A stretch of 47,006 bases of DNA from Actinoplanes sp. KI2 (GCF_025630775.1 NZ_JAOSZE010000067.1:1-47006); one strand, 5' to 3'. Counted from the first letter of the stretch, positions 16,077 to 24,152 are shown. Numbers and translations are program-made. The notes: generated from the sequence alone by a model not told the origin.

Positions 16077-16739
16077 GTGCTAGGGCTCATCGACCAGTTC
16101 GGCTACTTCGGGGTCGCCCTGATCGTCTTCGTGGAGAGCTTCGGCGTTCCGGCGCCCGGCGAGACGGCCATCATCGCCGGTTCCGCGTACGCCGGCAGCG
16201 GCCACTTCAACATCGTCGGCGTCGCGCTCACCGCGTTCTTCGCGGCGGTGGTCGGGGACAGCGTCGGATACCTGATCGGCCGCCGGGGCGGGCGGCCGCT
16301 GGTGCACCGGTACGGGAAGTACGTGCGGCTCACCCCGGAACGGTTCGACAAGGTCGAGGGATTCATGTCCCGGCAGGGGCCGAAGGTCGTGGTGATCGCC
16401 CGGTTCGTCGAGGGCCTGCGGCAGTTCAACGGGATCGTGGCCGGAATCTCCGGGATGCCGTTCCACCGGTTCCTGGCGTGGAACGCACTGGGTGCGGCGC
16501 TCTGGGTGGGCATCTGGTCGGCCGGCGGCTATCTGGCCGGTGACCACATCGAGGCGATCGCCTCGGTGATCAGCAAGTACATCGTGCTGGCCGCGGCCGT
16601 CGCGGTGGTCGCCCTGATCGGGTACGTCTGGTACCGCCGGCGCCGGAGGCGGGCCGGCGCCGAGCCGACGTCCAGCCCTTCCGAAGTACCGGCGAGCCGC
16701 TCCCGGTCGACATCGACGGCAAGGACAAGTCGACGCTGA
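16077..16739 (+). CDS. DedA/SNARE-associated family membrane protein
   Basis: Protein of 220 residues from GTG 16077, with a GGAGGTGG ribosome site. The DedA hallmarks are present: an early helix and FGVPAPGETAIIAGSAYAG, then FAAVVGDSVGYLIGRRGG, FMSRQGPKVVVIARFVEGLRQFNGIVAGISGMPFHRFLAWNALGA and a C-terminal membrane helix. DedA proteins act as lipid scramblases or flippases (undecaprenyl phosphate or phospholipid) at the inner membrane. After the last helix (VVALIGYVWYRRRRRRAG) the tail is arginine- and serine-rich and low-complexity. From about 16667 the DNA instead encodes, in another frame, the end of a different protein, so the natural DedA C-terminus has probably been altered by a fusion. 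Confidence 0.85.
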   Translation: MLGLIDQFGYFGVALIVFVESFGVPAPGETAIIAGSAYAGSGHFNIVGVALTAFFAAVVGDSVGYLIGRRGGRPLVHRYGKYVRLTPERFDKVEGFMSRQGPKVVVIARFVEGLRQFNGIVAGISGMPFHRFLAWNALGAALWVGIWSAGGYLAGDHIEAIASVISKYIVLAAAVAVVALIGYVWYRRRRRRAGAEPTSSPSEVPASRSRSTSTARTSRR

Positions 16740-16828
16740 AGTTCAGCGAGTTCGGCGCGACGTTCGCCGAGATCAAGCGGCCGGCGGCGAGCGACGTCGT
16801 CGGCTTCGCGCAGGTCACCGTGAAGTAG
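16667..16828 (+). pseudogene. Tail of a decayed gene (lipoprotein-like), out of frame with DedA
   Basis: In the frame one base behind DedA, 53 codons run to TAG 16826-16828 and read as well-formed protein: DVQPFRSTGEPLPVDIDGKD, then TLKFSEFGATFAEIKRPAAS and DVVGFAQVTVK. The alternation of strands and the FSEFG-then-proline pattern resemble the C-terminal strands of LppX/LprAFG-type cell-envelope lipoproteins. There is no start for it, because DedA coding sequence precedes it. The best reading is a deletion that joined the 3-prime end of DedA to the 3-prime end of a neighbouring lipoprotein gene. The family assignment is tentative. Confidence 0.5.
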
Positions 16829-16867
16829 CGGCGCCGGCCCGGGGCGCGCGACGGGGTCGCCCCCGGC

Positions 16868-17006
16868 GGGCGCGGCCGGGTCGCCCTCAGTGGGCGCGGC
16901 CGGGTCGCCCTCGGTGGGCGCGGCCGGGTCGCCCTCAGTGGGCGCGGCCGGGTCGCCCCCAGCGGGCGCGGCCGGACCGTCCCCGGCGGGCGCGGCCGGG
17001 GCGCGC
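16868..17006. repeat. 24-bp GC-rich tandem repeats, about six copies
   Basis: Units begin at 16868, 16892, 16916, 16940, 16964 and 16988, each starting GGGCGCGGCCGG. The first three are nearly identical and the later ones diverge. The last abuts the stop codon of the NhaA-thioredoxin gene, so the array forms the 3-prime untranslated end of that transcript. A seventh degenerate copy precedes it near 16842. Because 24 is a multiple of three, the array is open in several frames. It is probably a length-variable minisatellite. Confidence 0.9.
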
Positions 17007-18899
17007 CTATCTGCGGCGGGCGGCGATCTTGGCGCGGACCCGGGCCAGCCGGATCGCCTCCTTGAGCGTCTGCACGTCGTACGCGCCGTAGTGGCGCCGG
17101 CCGTTGATGAAGAAGGTCGGCGTGCCGGAGACGCCGCTCAGGTCGGCCGACTGGAGGTCGTCGGCGATGCGCTCGGCGGCCGCCCGGCGCATCATGTCGC
17201 GGTGGAAGCGCTCCTCGTCCAGCTCGATCTTCCGGGCGTAGCCGAGCAGGTCGGTGATCCGTAGGTGCTCCTGGTGCTGGAAGAGCAGGTCGTGCATCTC
17301 CCAGAACTTGCCCTGCAGCCCGGCCGACTCGGCCGCCTCGGCCGCCAGCTGGGCCTGCGGGTGCACGTCGCTCAACGGCAGGTTGCGCCACACGTAGCGC
17401 AGGTCGGCGTCGGCCAGCAGCTCGCGCACCACCGGCTCGGCCCGCCCGCAGTACGGGCACTGGAAATCCCCGTACTCGACGAGCGTGACCGACGCGTCGG
17501 CGGGGCCGCGGACGTGGTCCCGCTCCTCGTCGACGTCGGGGATCAGGTCGGTCAGCTGGTCGGCGTCGCCGAGCAGGGCCACCGCCCGCCTCGGCTTGGG
17601 CAGCATGAACGTGAGGCGGAACTCGGCCCAGGTCAGCACCGAGGCGGTCAGGCCGGCGGCGAGGACGCCCAGCTTGGCCTCGGCCAGCGCCGGGCCGGTG
17701 AAGGCCAGCGCAGCGATCAGGAACGACACGGTGAAGCCGATGCCGGCGATGGTGCCGGTGCCCAGCACCGACGCCCAGCCGACGCCGGGGCGGATGCGGC
17801 CGCCGCTGAGGCGGGCGACCAGGGCGGAGACGCCGGTGATCGCGATCGGCTTGCCGCACACGTACGCGACGAAGATGCCGATCGTGATCGGGGAGGTGAT
17901 CGCCTCCCGCAGGAACGGGCCGTCGATGGCGATGCCGGCGTTGGCCAGGCCGAACAGCGGGACGATCAGGTAGCTGCTCCAGCCCTGGTAGGTGCGCTGG
18001 AGGCGGTCGTTCCAGGAGAACGACCGGACCACGCCCCGCTGGGCGAAGCGGGCCAGCTCGGGGGTCGGCTGCTCGCGGAACTCCCGGAACAGGTCGCTGG
18101 CCTGCTCGAGGGCGTCGCGGGCCGGGGTGTACGCGGCGGCGGCGAGCCCCAGCGCGAGGCCCGAGACGACCGGGTCGATGCCGCTGGCCATCATCGCGCC
18201 CCAGATGGCGACGCCGAGCGGGACGTACGCGTAGCCGCTGCGCACCTGCAGCCGGGCCAGCAGGAACGTCGCCAGGTACAGCACGACCGCGATCAGCAGC
18301 GGGATCAGCTCGATCTTGTCGGTGTAGGCGACCGCGATGATCAGCAGGGCGACGAAGTCGTCGACCACCGAGACGGTCACCAGGAACAGCCGCGCCTGGT
18401 CGGGCACCCGGCGGCCGACCAGGGCGAGCAGGCCCAGGGCCAGGGCGGTGTCGGTGGACATCGCCACGCCCCAGCCACCGGAGCCGGGGCCGCCGTGGGT
18501 GATCGCCAGGAAGATGCCGATCGGGACGATCATCCCGGCCACGCCGGCCGCCGCGGGCAGGACGAACCGCCGCCGGTCGCGCAGGTCACCCAGGTCGAAC
18601 TCGCGGCGCGCCTCCAGGCCGACGACCAGGAAGAACAGGGTCATCAGTCCGCTGTTGACCCACTCCCGCAGGGTCAGCGAGATGCCCGTGCCGCCGAGTT
18701 GGACGGACAGGACCGTGTGCCAGAACCGCTCGTAGGAGCCGTCGGCGACGTTCGCCCAGATCATCGCCAGCACGATCGCGGTGACCAGCACCGCGGCGCT
18801 GCCGGCCTCGGTGCGCAGGAGCTGCCGGACCGGGGTGGCCACCCGGGCCGACCAGGCGGTGCTGCCGCGCATGGTGGTGGTGGCCGGGGAGTCGCTCAC
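17007..18899 (-). CDS. nhaA: NhaA Na+/H+ antiporter fused to a DsbA-like thioredoxin domain
   Basis: Protein of about 630 residues. Residues 1-430 are an NhaA antiporter, with FFLVVGLEARREFDLGDL, AMSTDTALALGLLAL and the paired aspartates of the transport site in SVVDDFVALLII (about residues 180-181), plus IGFTVSFLIAALAF late. From about residue 450 comes a soluble DsbA/thioredoxin domain (VTLVEYGDFQCPYCGRAEPVV with the CPYC redox pair, ending SGVSGTPTFFINGRRHYG with the cis-proline loop). This fusion is known in actinobacteria. The antiporter exports sodium at alkaline pH, and the role of the thiol domain is unsettled. GTG 18899 is my preferred start; TTG 18911 or a later ATG are alternatives. 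It is followed by a 24-bp repeat array. Confidence 0.92.
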   Translation of the reverse strand: MSDSPATTTMRGSTAWSARVATPVRQLLRTEAGSAAVLVTAIVLAMIWANVADGSYERFWHTVLSVQLGGTGISLTLREWVNSGLMTLFFLVVGLEARREFDLGDLRDRRRFVLPAAAGVAGMIVPIGIFLAITHGGPGSGGWGVAMSTDTALALGLLALVGRRVPDQARLFLVTVSVVDDFVALLIIAVAYTDKIELIPLLIAVVLYLATFLLARLQVRSGYAYVPLGVAIWGAMMASGIDPVVSGLALGLAAAAYTPARDALEQASDLFREFREQPTPELARFAQRGVVRSFSWNDRLQRTYQGWSSYLIVPLFGLANAGIAIDGPFLREAITSPITIGIFVAYVCGKPIAITGVSALVARLSGGRIRPGVGWASVLGTGTIAGIGFTVSFLIAALAFTGPALAEAKLGVLAAGLTASVLTWAEFRLTFMLPKPRRAVALLGDADQLTDLIPDVDEERDHVRGPADASVTLVEYGDFQCPYCGRAEPVVRELLADADLRYVWRNLPLSDVHPQAQLAAEAAESAGLQGKFWEMHDLLFQHQEHLRITDLLGYARKIELDEERFHRDMMRRAAAERIADDLQSADLSGVSGTPTFFINGRRHYGAYDVQTLKEAIRLARVRAKIAARRR

Positions 18900-18965
18900 G
18901 GCCCTACCCAATCATCCCGCCGGCACGTATCGTGCATCCAGCTCCCTTTCTATTGGAGGTTTTCG

Positions 18966-19424
18966 ATGCGTCGTGCCGTTCGGGTGGTCGTCGCCGGTGG
19001 CGTGGCCGCTCTTTTTGCTGCCGGTTGTGGGAGCGCTCCCAGCCCCGGGCCGGTCAGCCCGGCGGCTCCCACCGCCGCGCCGGAGACCAAGGCGACCTGC
19101 GAGGCGGTCGGCGAGGCGTACACGAAGAACATCGGGCCGTTCGCCGAGGCGCTGACCGCGATGGTGCAGCCGAACGCGACCGCGGCGAGCCGCGCCACCG
19201 CCCAGCGCAAGCTCCGGGCGCTCGCCGACTCGCTGCGCGGTGCGACCCAGAGCAGCGGGGACGCGCGGCTGCGCTCGGACGGCAAGCAGGCCGCCGACCA
19301 GCTGCAGGCCCGATCGGCGGACGCGAAGTTCTTCGGCACGATCAAGACGACCCACGACGTCGACACGGTACTCGGGCCGTCGCTGAAACAGTGGCTGTCG
19401 CCGGTCACTCACCACTGTTCCTGA
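18966..19424 (+). CDS. Secreted lipoprotein, unknown function
   Basis: Protein of 152 residues from ATG 18966, with a strong GGAGGT site five bases upstream. The signal peptide (MRRAVRVVVAGGVAALFAAGC) ends in a lipobox with the modified cysteine at about residue 21. A short proline-rich linker follows, then a helical domain (TCEAVGEAYTKNIGPFAEAL, then RATAQRKLRALADSLRGATQ) with two further cysteines, one at each end of the mature domain, that could form a disulfide. The family is not recognised; it resembles many small actinomycete lipoproteins of unknown role. The 3-prime end overlaps the convergent gene by 20 bases. A perfect 14-bp palindrome lies within the lipobox codons. Confidence 0.7.
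   Translation: MRRAVRVVVAGGVAALFAAGCGSAPSPGPVSPAAPTAAPETKATCEAVGEAYTKNIGPFAEALTAMVQPNATAASRATAQRKLRALADSLRGATQSSGDARLRSDGKQAADQLQARSADAKFFGTIKTTHDVDTVLGPSLKQWLSPVTHHCS
19028..19041. promoter_or_regulatory. CebR-type palindrome inside the lipoprotein gene
   Basis: TGGGAGCGCTCCCA is identical to the operator consensus described for the LacI-family cellobiose regulator CebR in Streptomyces. It lies 62 bases inside the lipoprotein coding region, over the codons for CGSAPS. It may be a functional intragenic site or a codon-driven coincidence. Confidence 0.35.
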
Positions 19425-20310
19425 GGACGGCCACCGCCGGCTCGTGCAGGCTGCCCATCCAGACGTCGCCGCCGTGCTCGCGGACTCCGGTGACCATGTG
19501 GAACCGCTTCGGGTCGCCGGTCAGGTCGTGCACCAGGCCGCCGAGGTTGTCGTACGCCTGCACCCGGACGGTCCGCTTCGGGCCCGGCTGCAACACCTCG
19601 GGGATGCGGGTGACCCCGCGGCGCACCCAGAGCGGGCCCTGCTGGATCCGTTCGACCAGCGCGTCCTTCGGGCTGGCCAGGGCGACCCAGATCAGGCCGT
19701 CGCTGCCGCGGGAGATGTTGTCCGGGTAGCCGGGGAGATCCTCGGCGAGGAAGTCCCGGGTGCCCGCCCGGGGGCCGGTCAGCCAGTGCCGCACAATGGT
19801 CCGGACGGCCGTCTCGGCGACCGCGACGAAGGACTCGTCCGAGGCGAGCGCGACACCGTTGGCGAAGGCGAGATCCTTCTCGATCGTGCTGACCTTGCCG
19901 TCCGGGTCGCGCCTGCGGAGCCGGCCGGTGCGCGTCACCTCGACCGTCTCGGCCCGCCACTCGTCGATGGGGTGGATCGCCGACGAGTCGGAGAAGTAGA
20001 TCGTCCCGTCGGCGGCGACCGCGGCGTTGTTGCAGAACTTCATGTCGCCGACCAGGTCCTCGATCGCGCCGGTGGCCAGCTCGACGGTGATCAGGCCGCG
20101 CCGGGCGTCACAGACCAGCAACCTGTCGGAACCGAGGAGTTCGATCCCGAGCGGCCGGCCACCCGTGTCGGCCACGGGCGAGACCCGGCCGCTCGCCGGA
20201 TCGATCCGGTGTATGACCCCGTCCTCGGTTCCCGTATAGACCTCACCGCCCGGCCCCACGACAACATCCTCGGCGCCACGCCCCGGCACCACGATCACCC
20301 GGAAATCCAT
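19405..20310 (-). CDS. SMP-30 / strictosidine synthase-like beta-propeller protein
   Basis: Protein of 301 residues built from repeated beta-propeller blades. It contains GAEDVVVGPGGEVYTGTEDG, then NNAAVAADGTIYFSDSS, FANGVALASDESFVAVAET and DLPGYPDNISRGSDGLIWVAL. The FSDSS and LPGYPDNI signatures are those of the strictosidine synthase / adipocyte-membrane-protein branch, which mostly consists of lactonase or esterase-like hydrolases. No signal peptide is seen from ATG 20310. An in-frame upstream extension was not used because the conserved start is MDFRVIVVPGRGAED. The natural substrate is unknown. It converges on and overlaps the lipoprotein gene. Confidence 0.78.
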   Translation of the reverse strand: MDFRVIVVPGRGAEDVVVGPGGEVYTGTEDGVIHRIDPASGRVSPVADTGGRPLGIELLGSDRLLVCDARRGLITVELATGAIEDLVGDMKFCNNAAVAADGTIYFSDSSAIHPIDEWRAETVEVTRTGRLRRRDPDGKVSTIEKDLAFANGVALASDESFVAVAETAVRTIVRHWLTGPRAGTRDFLAEDLPGYPDNISRGSDGLIWVALASPKDALVERIQQGPLWVRRGVTRIPEVLQPGPKRTVRVQAYDNLGGLVHDLTGDPKRFHMVTGVREHGGDVWMGSLHEPAVAVLRNSGE

Positions 20311-20364
20311 GGGGAAGACTATGCGCCATCGTGGGGCGGGCCGGTCAACCCCTCCGGCCAACCC

Positions 20365-22035
20365 TCAGAGCACGCCGGCAAAGCGCAGGAACGAGGGGAT
20401 GTCGTCGACCGGGGAGCCGTCCGGCAGGCGCACGCCCTGGCTCGGCGACCAGCTCGTCCGGTGCAGGTACGACGCCGGGTCGTGGCGGATCTGACCGATG
20501 ATCGTCTCGGCGACGATCCGGCTGCCCACCGGACCCAGCGAGTTGCCCTGCGCCTTCACCTCCGACTCGCGCAGCACGTAGAACCACAACGGCGTCCGGG
20601 TCGCGAAGTTGCCGTCGGCGATCGCGGCGGCCACCGGGCCCGTCCCGGCGACCTCCTCGGCGGTCAGCCGGGGGAGACCCAGCAGGTCGGCGACCGCCTG
20701 GCCGGTCGGCAGCCCGAGCCGGTAGCCGCGCAGCAGGTTGCGCCGGGCCAGGTGCTTGAGCAGGGCGAGCAGGTCGGGCGTGCCGGTCTCGCCGGCCGTC
20801 TGGTTGACCATGGCGGCCAGCGGCGCGGACAGGTGGGTGTCGATCCGGCGGGCGAACCTGTCCGGCAACAGGCTGTCGGAGTCGACGAACCGGTTCCACT
20901 CGACCGGCCAGTTGCTCGGCAGCGTCGGGTTGTTTCCCAGCCCGCCGACCCCGGTGAAGACGAACAGCAGGCCCAGCGACGCGTTGGGCAGTGTGTTGTT
21001 GCCGGGGCGGCCGAAGTTGCGGTTCCAGTCGTACGCGCCGCGGACCATGCTGCGCCCGAACCGGTACGCCGCGACCGAGAACTCGAGCGGCATGAACGTG
21101 CCGTCGTAGAGCGTGTCGGCGTCGTTGCCGAGCACGAAGTCCACCACGTCGGGCACCGTCACGGTGCGCAGGAAGTCGTGCACGACCAGCCACTGATACG
21201 TCCAGCGGGTCAGGTCGCGGGCGCGCAGGAAGACGTCGCTCGCACCGGTCCGCTGCGGCTCGTTGGCCCGGACCCAGTCGACGGCGGCGTTGTGGAAGCG
21301 CAGGAACGCCACGTGCAGCTGGGCCACCACGAGGTTTTCGTCGTTGCGCGCGTCGCCGACCAGCGGCACCTTGTCGGCCCGGCGCGGCAGGTCACGGGCG
21401 AGGTCGTCGACCGGCGGGATGCGGACGCCGACGTTGACCGGGGTCAGCGTGCCGAGCCGCAGCTTGGCCCGGTCCTCGGCCTGGTAGGGCACGGCGATCT
21501 CGGCCGGGTCGGCCGGCGCCGGCGCGAACGGCCCGTCGCCGTACACCGAATCGAGGTTGAGCGCGGGGTTGCGGGCGTTCTTGAGCAGCGTGCGCACCTG
21601 GTCGGGGTCGAGCGGCGGCAGCGGCGTGTCCCGGATGCTGATCACCTTGTCGTTGTCGGTGGCGGCGGTGAGGTCGTGGTCGACGAACTGGCCCCAGTAC
21701 GTGTAGATCGGCGGGATCGGCGAGCCGCGGTCGTCGGCCGGCGGCTCCTGGTCGATCATCGCGGCGCCGAGCTCGTTGAGCGCCGCCACCGTGGTGGCGA
21801 CCTCGTCGTCGCTGCCGGCCGGCAGGTGCGCATCCGGCTTGCCGACCAGATCCGGGAAGAGGTAGTCGAAGTCGGTGGTCGCCACCGCGGCGTCCGCCGG
21901 CGCCTGCACCACCTCGCTGAGCCTGGTCCAGCCCTCCTCGGCGAGCTCGCCGGCGTCCGGCGCGGTGTCGGCGATCGCGTGCCCGCCGTGTCCGAGGTGG
22001 GTGATGATCGTGCTGAGTTGGCCGTTGCGTTTCAT
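20365..22035 (-). CDS. Animal-type haem peroxidase family protein with Arg at the proximal-His position
   Basis: Protein of 556 residues of the animal haem peroxidase superfamily found in many bacteria. The distal histidine motif is intact: WGQFVDHDLT with His120 and the following calcium-binding aspartate. The proximal haem-ligand motif, normally AxRFGHS, reads AAYRFGRSMVRGAYDWN, so the expected histidine is Arg328 (codon at 21054-21052, CGC instead of CAC). RDxxLP-type segments and the C-terminal helices are otherwise regular. No signal peptide is apparent. The gene overlaps the upstream LuxR gene by four bases, so the pair is translationally coupled. If the arginine is real, haem ligation or activity may be lost or changed. 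Confidence 0.85.
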   Translation of the reverse strand: MKRNGQLSTIITHLGHGGHAIADTAPDAGELAEEGWTRLSEVVQAPADAAVATTDFDYLFPDLVGKPDAHLPAGSDDEVATTVAALNELGAAMIDQEPPADDRGSPIPPIYTYWGQFVDHDLTAATDNDKVISIRDTPLPPLDPDQVRTLLKNARNPALNLDSVYGDGPFAPAPADPAEIAVPYQAEDRAKLRLGTLTPVNVGVRIPPVDDLARDLPRRADKVPLVGDARNDENLVVAQLHVAFLRFHNAAVDWVRANEPQRTGASDVFLRARDLTRWTYQWLVVHDFLRTVTVPDVVDFVLGNDADTLYDGTFMPLEFSVAAYRFGRSMVRGAYDWNRNFGRPGNNTLPNASLGLLFVFTGVGGLGNNPTLPSNWPVEWNRFVDSDSLLPDRFARRIDTHLSAPLAAMVNQTAGETGTPDLLALLKHLARRNLLRGYRLGLPTGQAVADLLGLPRLTAEEVAGTGPVAAAIADGNFATRTPLWFYVLRESEVKAQGNSLGPVGSRIVAETIIGQIRHDPASYLHRTSWSPSQGVRLPDGSPVDDIPSFLRFAGVL

Positions 22036-22910
22036 GAGAGGTCCCCCGTTTCTCGTCTGTCGCCAGCCTGACTCGCCGGTCGCCGGGCTGCCTCGGGGAA
22101 CTCCCTCGGTTGGCGGATGGGCGACAAATCCACCACGTAGCGCACGAGTTGCGTGCGGGAGCTGACCCCGAGCTTCCGGTACGCGCTGGTCAGATGCGTC
22201 TCGACGGTCTTGCGGGACAGCCGCAGCGCGGTCGCCGCCTGCGGGTTGCTCAGCCCGCCCGCGACCGCGCGCACCACTTCGGACTCCCGCCGGGTCAGCC
22301 CCTCGAGGACCGTCTCGTCGGTCCGCAGCGGCAGGTCCGGCACCCCCGGGATCGGCTCGCGGGCGGCGAGCACCAGGGCGACCGGGTGTTCCCGCACGCG
22401 GCGCGCGGCGAACAGCAGCGCGGCCGCGGACGGCTCGTCGATCAGGTCGGCGTCGTCGACCACGACCAGCAGCGGGCGGGCCCGCGCCGCGGTGGTCAGC
22501 AAGGTCAAGGTCGCCATGCAGATCGCGTACGCGTCGGGGCCGCCCGCCGGTGCGTCCCGCAGGGCCAGCGCCGCCCCGAGCGCCCGTGCCTGCGGCGGCG
22601 GCAGCGTCGGCAGCCCCGCGAGCAGCGGCCGCACGAGATCACCCAGCGCTGCGTACGGCAGGGTTGCCTCGTCGGCCACGCCCGAGGTGGCGAGCACGCG
22701 CGGCGGCGGTGCCGACCCCGCGGCGGCGGTCGTGCCCGGGGCGTGACTGACCAGGCGAGCCAGCAGCGCCGACTTCCCGGCGCCCGGCTCGCCGGTGACC
22801 GCTACCGCGCCGCCCCGTCCGGCTCGTAGCCCGGCGACCAGCCGTTCGAGGCGTCGCAGGTGCGGCGCCCGGCCGATCGAGAGAGCGTGCGGCTTCGACT
22901 CCCATGGCAT
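22032..22910 (-). CDS. Miniature LAL-type LuxR regulator (AAA domain fused directly to HTH)
   Basis: Protein of 292 residues from ATG 22910, which has a GGAGG site four bases upstream. An AAA/STAND ATPase domain occupies about residues 10-190, with Walker A in VTGEPGAGKSALLARL and Walker B in RPLLVVVDDADLID. A LuxR helix-turn-helix follows almost at once (LTRRESEVVRAVAGGLSNPQ, then SRKTVETHLTSAYRKLGV). Classical LAL regulators are about 900 residues with a long TPR region between these parts, which is missing here with no frame break, so this is a compact form. The stop overlaps the start of the peroxidase gene, which it presumably controls. Confidence 0.82.
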   Translation of the reverse strand: MPWESKPHALSIGRAPHLRRLERLVAGLRAGRGGAVAVTGEPGAGKSALLARLVSHAPGTTAAAGSAPPPRVLATSGVADEATLPYAALGDLVRPLLAGLPTLPPPQARALGAALALRDAPAGGPDAYAICMATLTLLTTAARARPLLVVVDDADLIDEPSAAALLFAARRVREHPVALVLAAREPIPGVPDLPLRTDETVLEGLTRRESEVVRAVAGGLSNPQAATALRLSRKTVETHLTSAYRKLGVSSRTQLVRYVVDLSPIRQPREFPEAARRPASQAGDRRETGDLS

Positions 22911-23003
22911 CGAGCCTCCGGGCGGAATCCGCGCACTGTCCAAACCCGACTCTGCCCGGCGGACCTGTGAACCACCTGGTAAGAATGCTGAGAGTTTGCC
23001 GAC

Positions 23004-23888
23004 CTACCCCCGTCGCGGGCGGGGAAGCAGGGCGGGGACGTCGCTCATGTGTTTTGCGTACGCCGGACGGCGCGCCACCGATCGGCGGTCCATCAGCGGC
23101 ACGCTGACGAAGGCGAACAACAGCACCATGACCAGCGGCCCGGCGACCGTCCACCACCAGCCCGGCGCCGCGGCGAGCCCGAACAGCCACAGCCCCCACC
23201 AGAAGGTGATCTCGCCGAGGTAGTTGGGGTGCCGCGAGTACCGCCACAGCCCGGTGTCGATGATCTGCCCGCGGTGGGCCGGCTCGCGCGTGAACCGCCG
23301 CAGCTGACGGTCGGCGACCGCCTCGGTCAGGATCGCGCCGGCCGTCACGGCGGCGGCCACCACGTCGAGCGGGCCGAACGGCCGGTCGAGGATCGTCGTC
23401 GCGGGCCAGACCGGGAGCAGGCCGGCGAAGACGACGAGCGTCGGCATCAGCTGGATGCCGGTCAGGTTGACCACCCAGAACGGCATCCACCGGGGTCGTT
23501 GCTCGCGCAGCTGGACGTACCGCCAGTCCTCGTGGCCGAGGCCGCGCCAGCCCACGGCCCAGTTCGCGGTCAGCCGGACCGCCCAGATCAACACCAGGGT
23601 GAGTACGAGGATCTGCCGGGCGCTTCCGTCGTGCCGCCAGAGCACCCAGGCCACGACGATGACCGCCGGGGCGACACTCCAATAGGGGTCGTAGAGGCTG
23701 GCGTTGCCGACCGCGGTGCTGACCAGGAACACGACGACGGTCGCCGCGAGGTCGGCCTCGAACGTGTGCAGCAGGGGCCGGGCACCGGGGGCGGTGGCCG
23801 CCACGGCCCAGGCGACGAGCCCGGCCGCGGCGTACGCCATCGTCACCACGCCGAAGCCCACCCGGCGCGACCATGCTCTTCTGATCAT
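23004..23888 (-). CDS. DUF1295 family membrane protein (steroid-reductase-like)
   Basis: Protein of 294 residues with about seven membrane segments. The C-terminal block IDTGLWRYSRHPNYLGEITFWWGLWLFGLA is the DUF1295 / isoprenylcysteine-methyltransferase / steroid 5-alpha-reductase signature (RHPNYxGE) that binds cofactor at the membrane interface. The N-terminal half includes SLYDPYWSVAPAVIV and WAVRLTANWAVGWRGLGHEDWRY, also typical of DUF1295. ATG 23888 follows a GAGGGGC site; longer upstream readings run into the repeat region. The natural substrate of bacterial members is unknown. Confidence 0.82.
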   Translation of the reverse strand: MIRRAWSRRVGFGVVTMAYAAAGLVAWAVAATAPGARPLLHTFEADLAATVVVFLVSTAVGNASLYDPYWSVAPAVIVVAWVLWRHDGSARQILVLTLVLIWAVRLTANWAVGWRGLGHEDWRYVQLREQRPRWMPFWVVNLTGIQLMPTLVVFAGLLPVWPATTILDRPFGPLDVVAAAVTAGAILTEAVADRQLRRFTREPAHRGQIIDTGLWRYSRHPNYLGEITFWWGLWLFGLAAAPGWWWTVAGPLVMVLLFAFVSVPLMDRRSVARRPAYAKHMSDVPALLPRPRRG

Positions 23889-24045
23889 CGGAGCCCCTCG
23901 GAGGTGGCGACGGGTCGTTCCGGGATCATAGGGCGGGTGGCCGACACTTCGTGGCTCATCGATGCCCGGAGGTCGCCGCTCGACCCCGCGCCGCTCGACC
24001 CCGCGTCGCCCGGGCCGGGCGCGATGATCGTGGCCGGGCGCCGCT

Positions 24046-24152
24046 GAAATGTGCACTCCACAGTGCGCGTTCGGGTCGCCGAAATGCGCACTGGCGAAGT
24101 GCGCGGTCCGGCCGCCGAAATGTGCATTCTGTTTTGCGCGTTTGCGCTGGTG
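24046..24152. repeat. Three ~36-bp direct repeats, each with an inverted repeat
   Basis: Units start at 24046, 24081 and 24117 with GAAATG(T/C)GCA(C/T)T, 35 and 36 bases apart. Unit 1 contains GCACT-CCAC-AGTGC. Unit 2 contains a perfect GCGCACT-GGCGA-AGTGCGC stem. Unit 3 is a decayed version. The array ends 25 bases before the start of the secreted beta-helix gene and lies between two divergent genes. It could be a cluster of operators or a hairpin-rich leader. There are no CRISPR-like spacers. Confidence 0.85.

Noticed and set aside
16868..17006. Coding sequence for a GAAGSPS repeat protein
   Set aside because: The 24-bp array is open in several frames only because of its period and composition. 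There is no ribosome site, and it lies after the NhaA stop.
24046..24152. CRISPR array
   Set aside because: The 36-bp units abut with no unique spacers, there are only three, and no cas genes are present.
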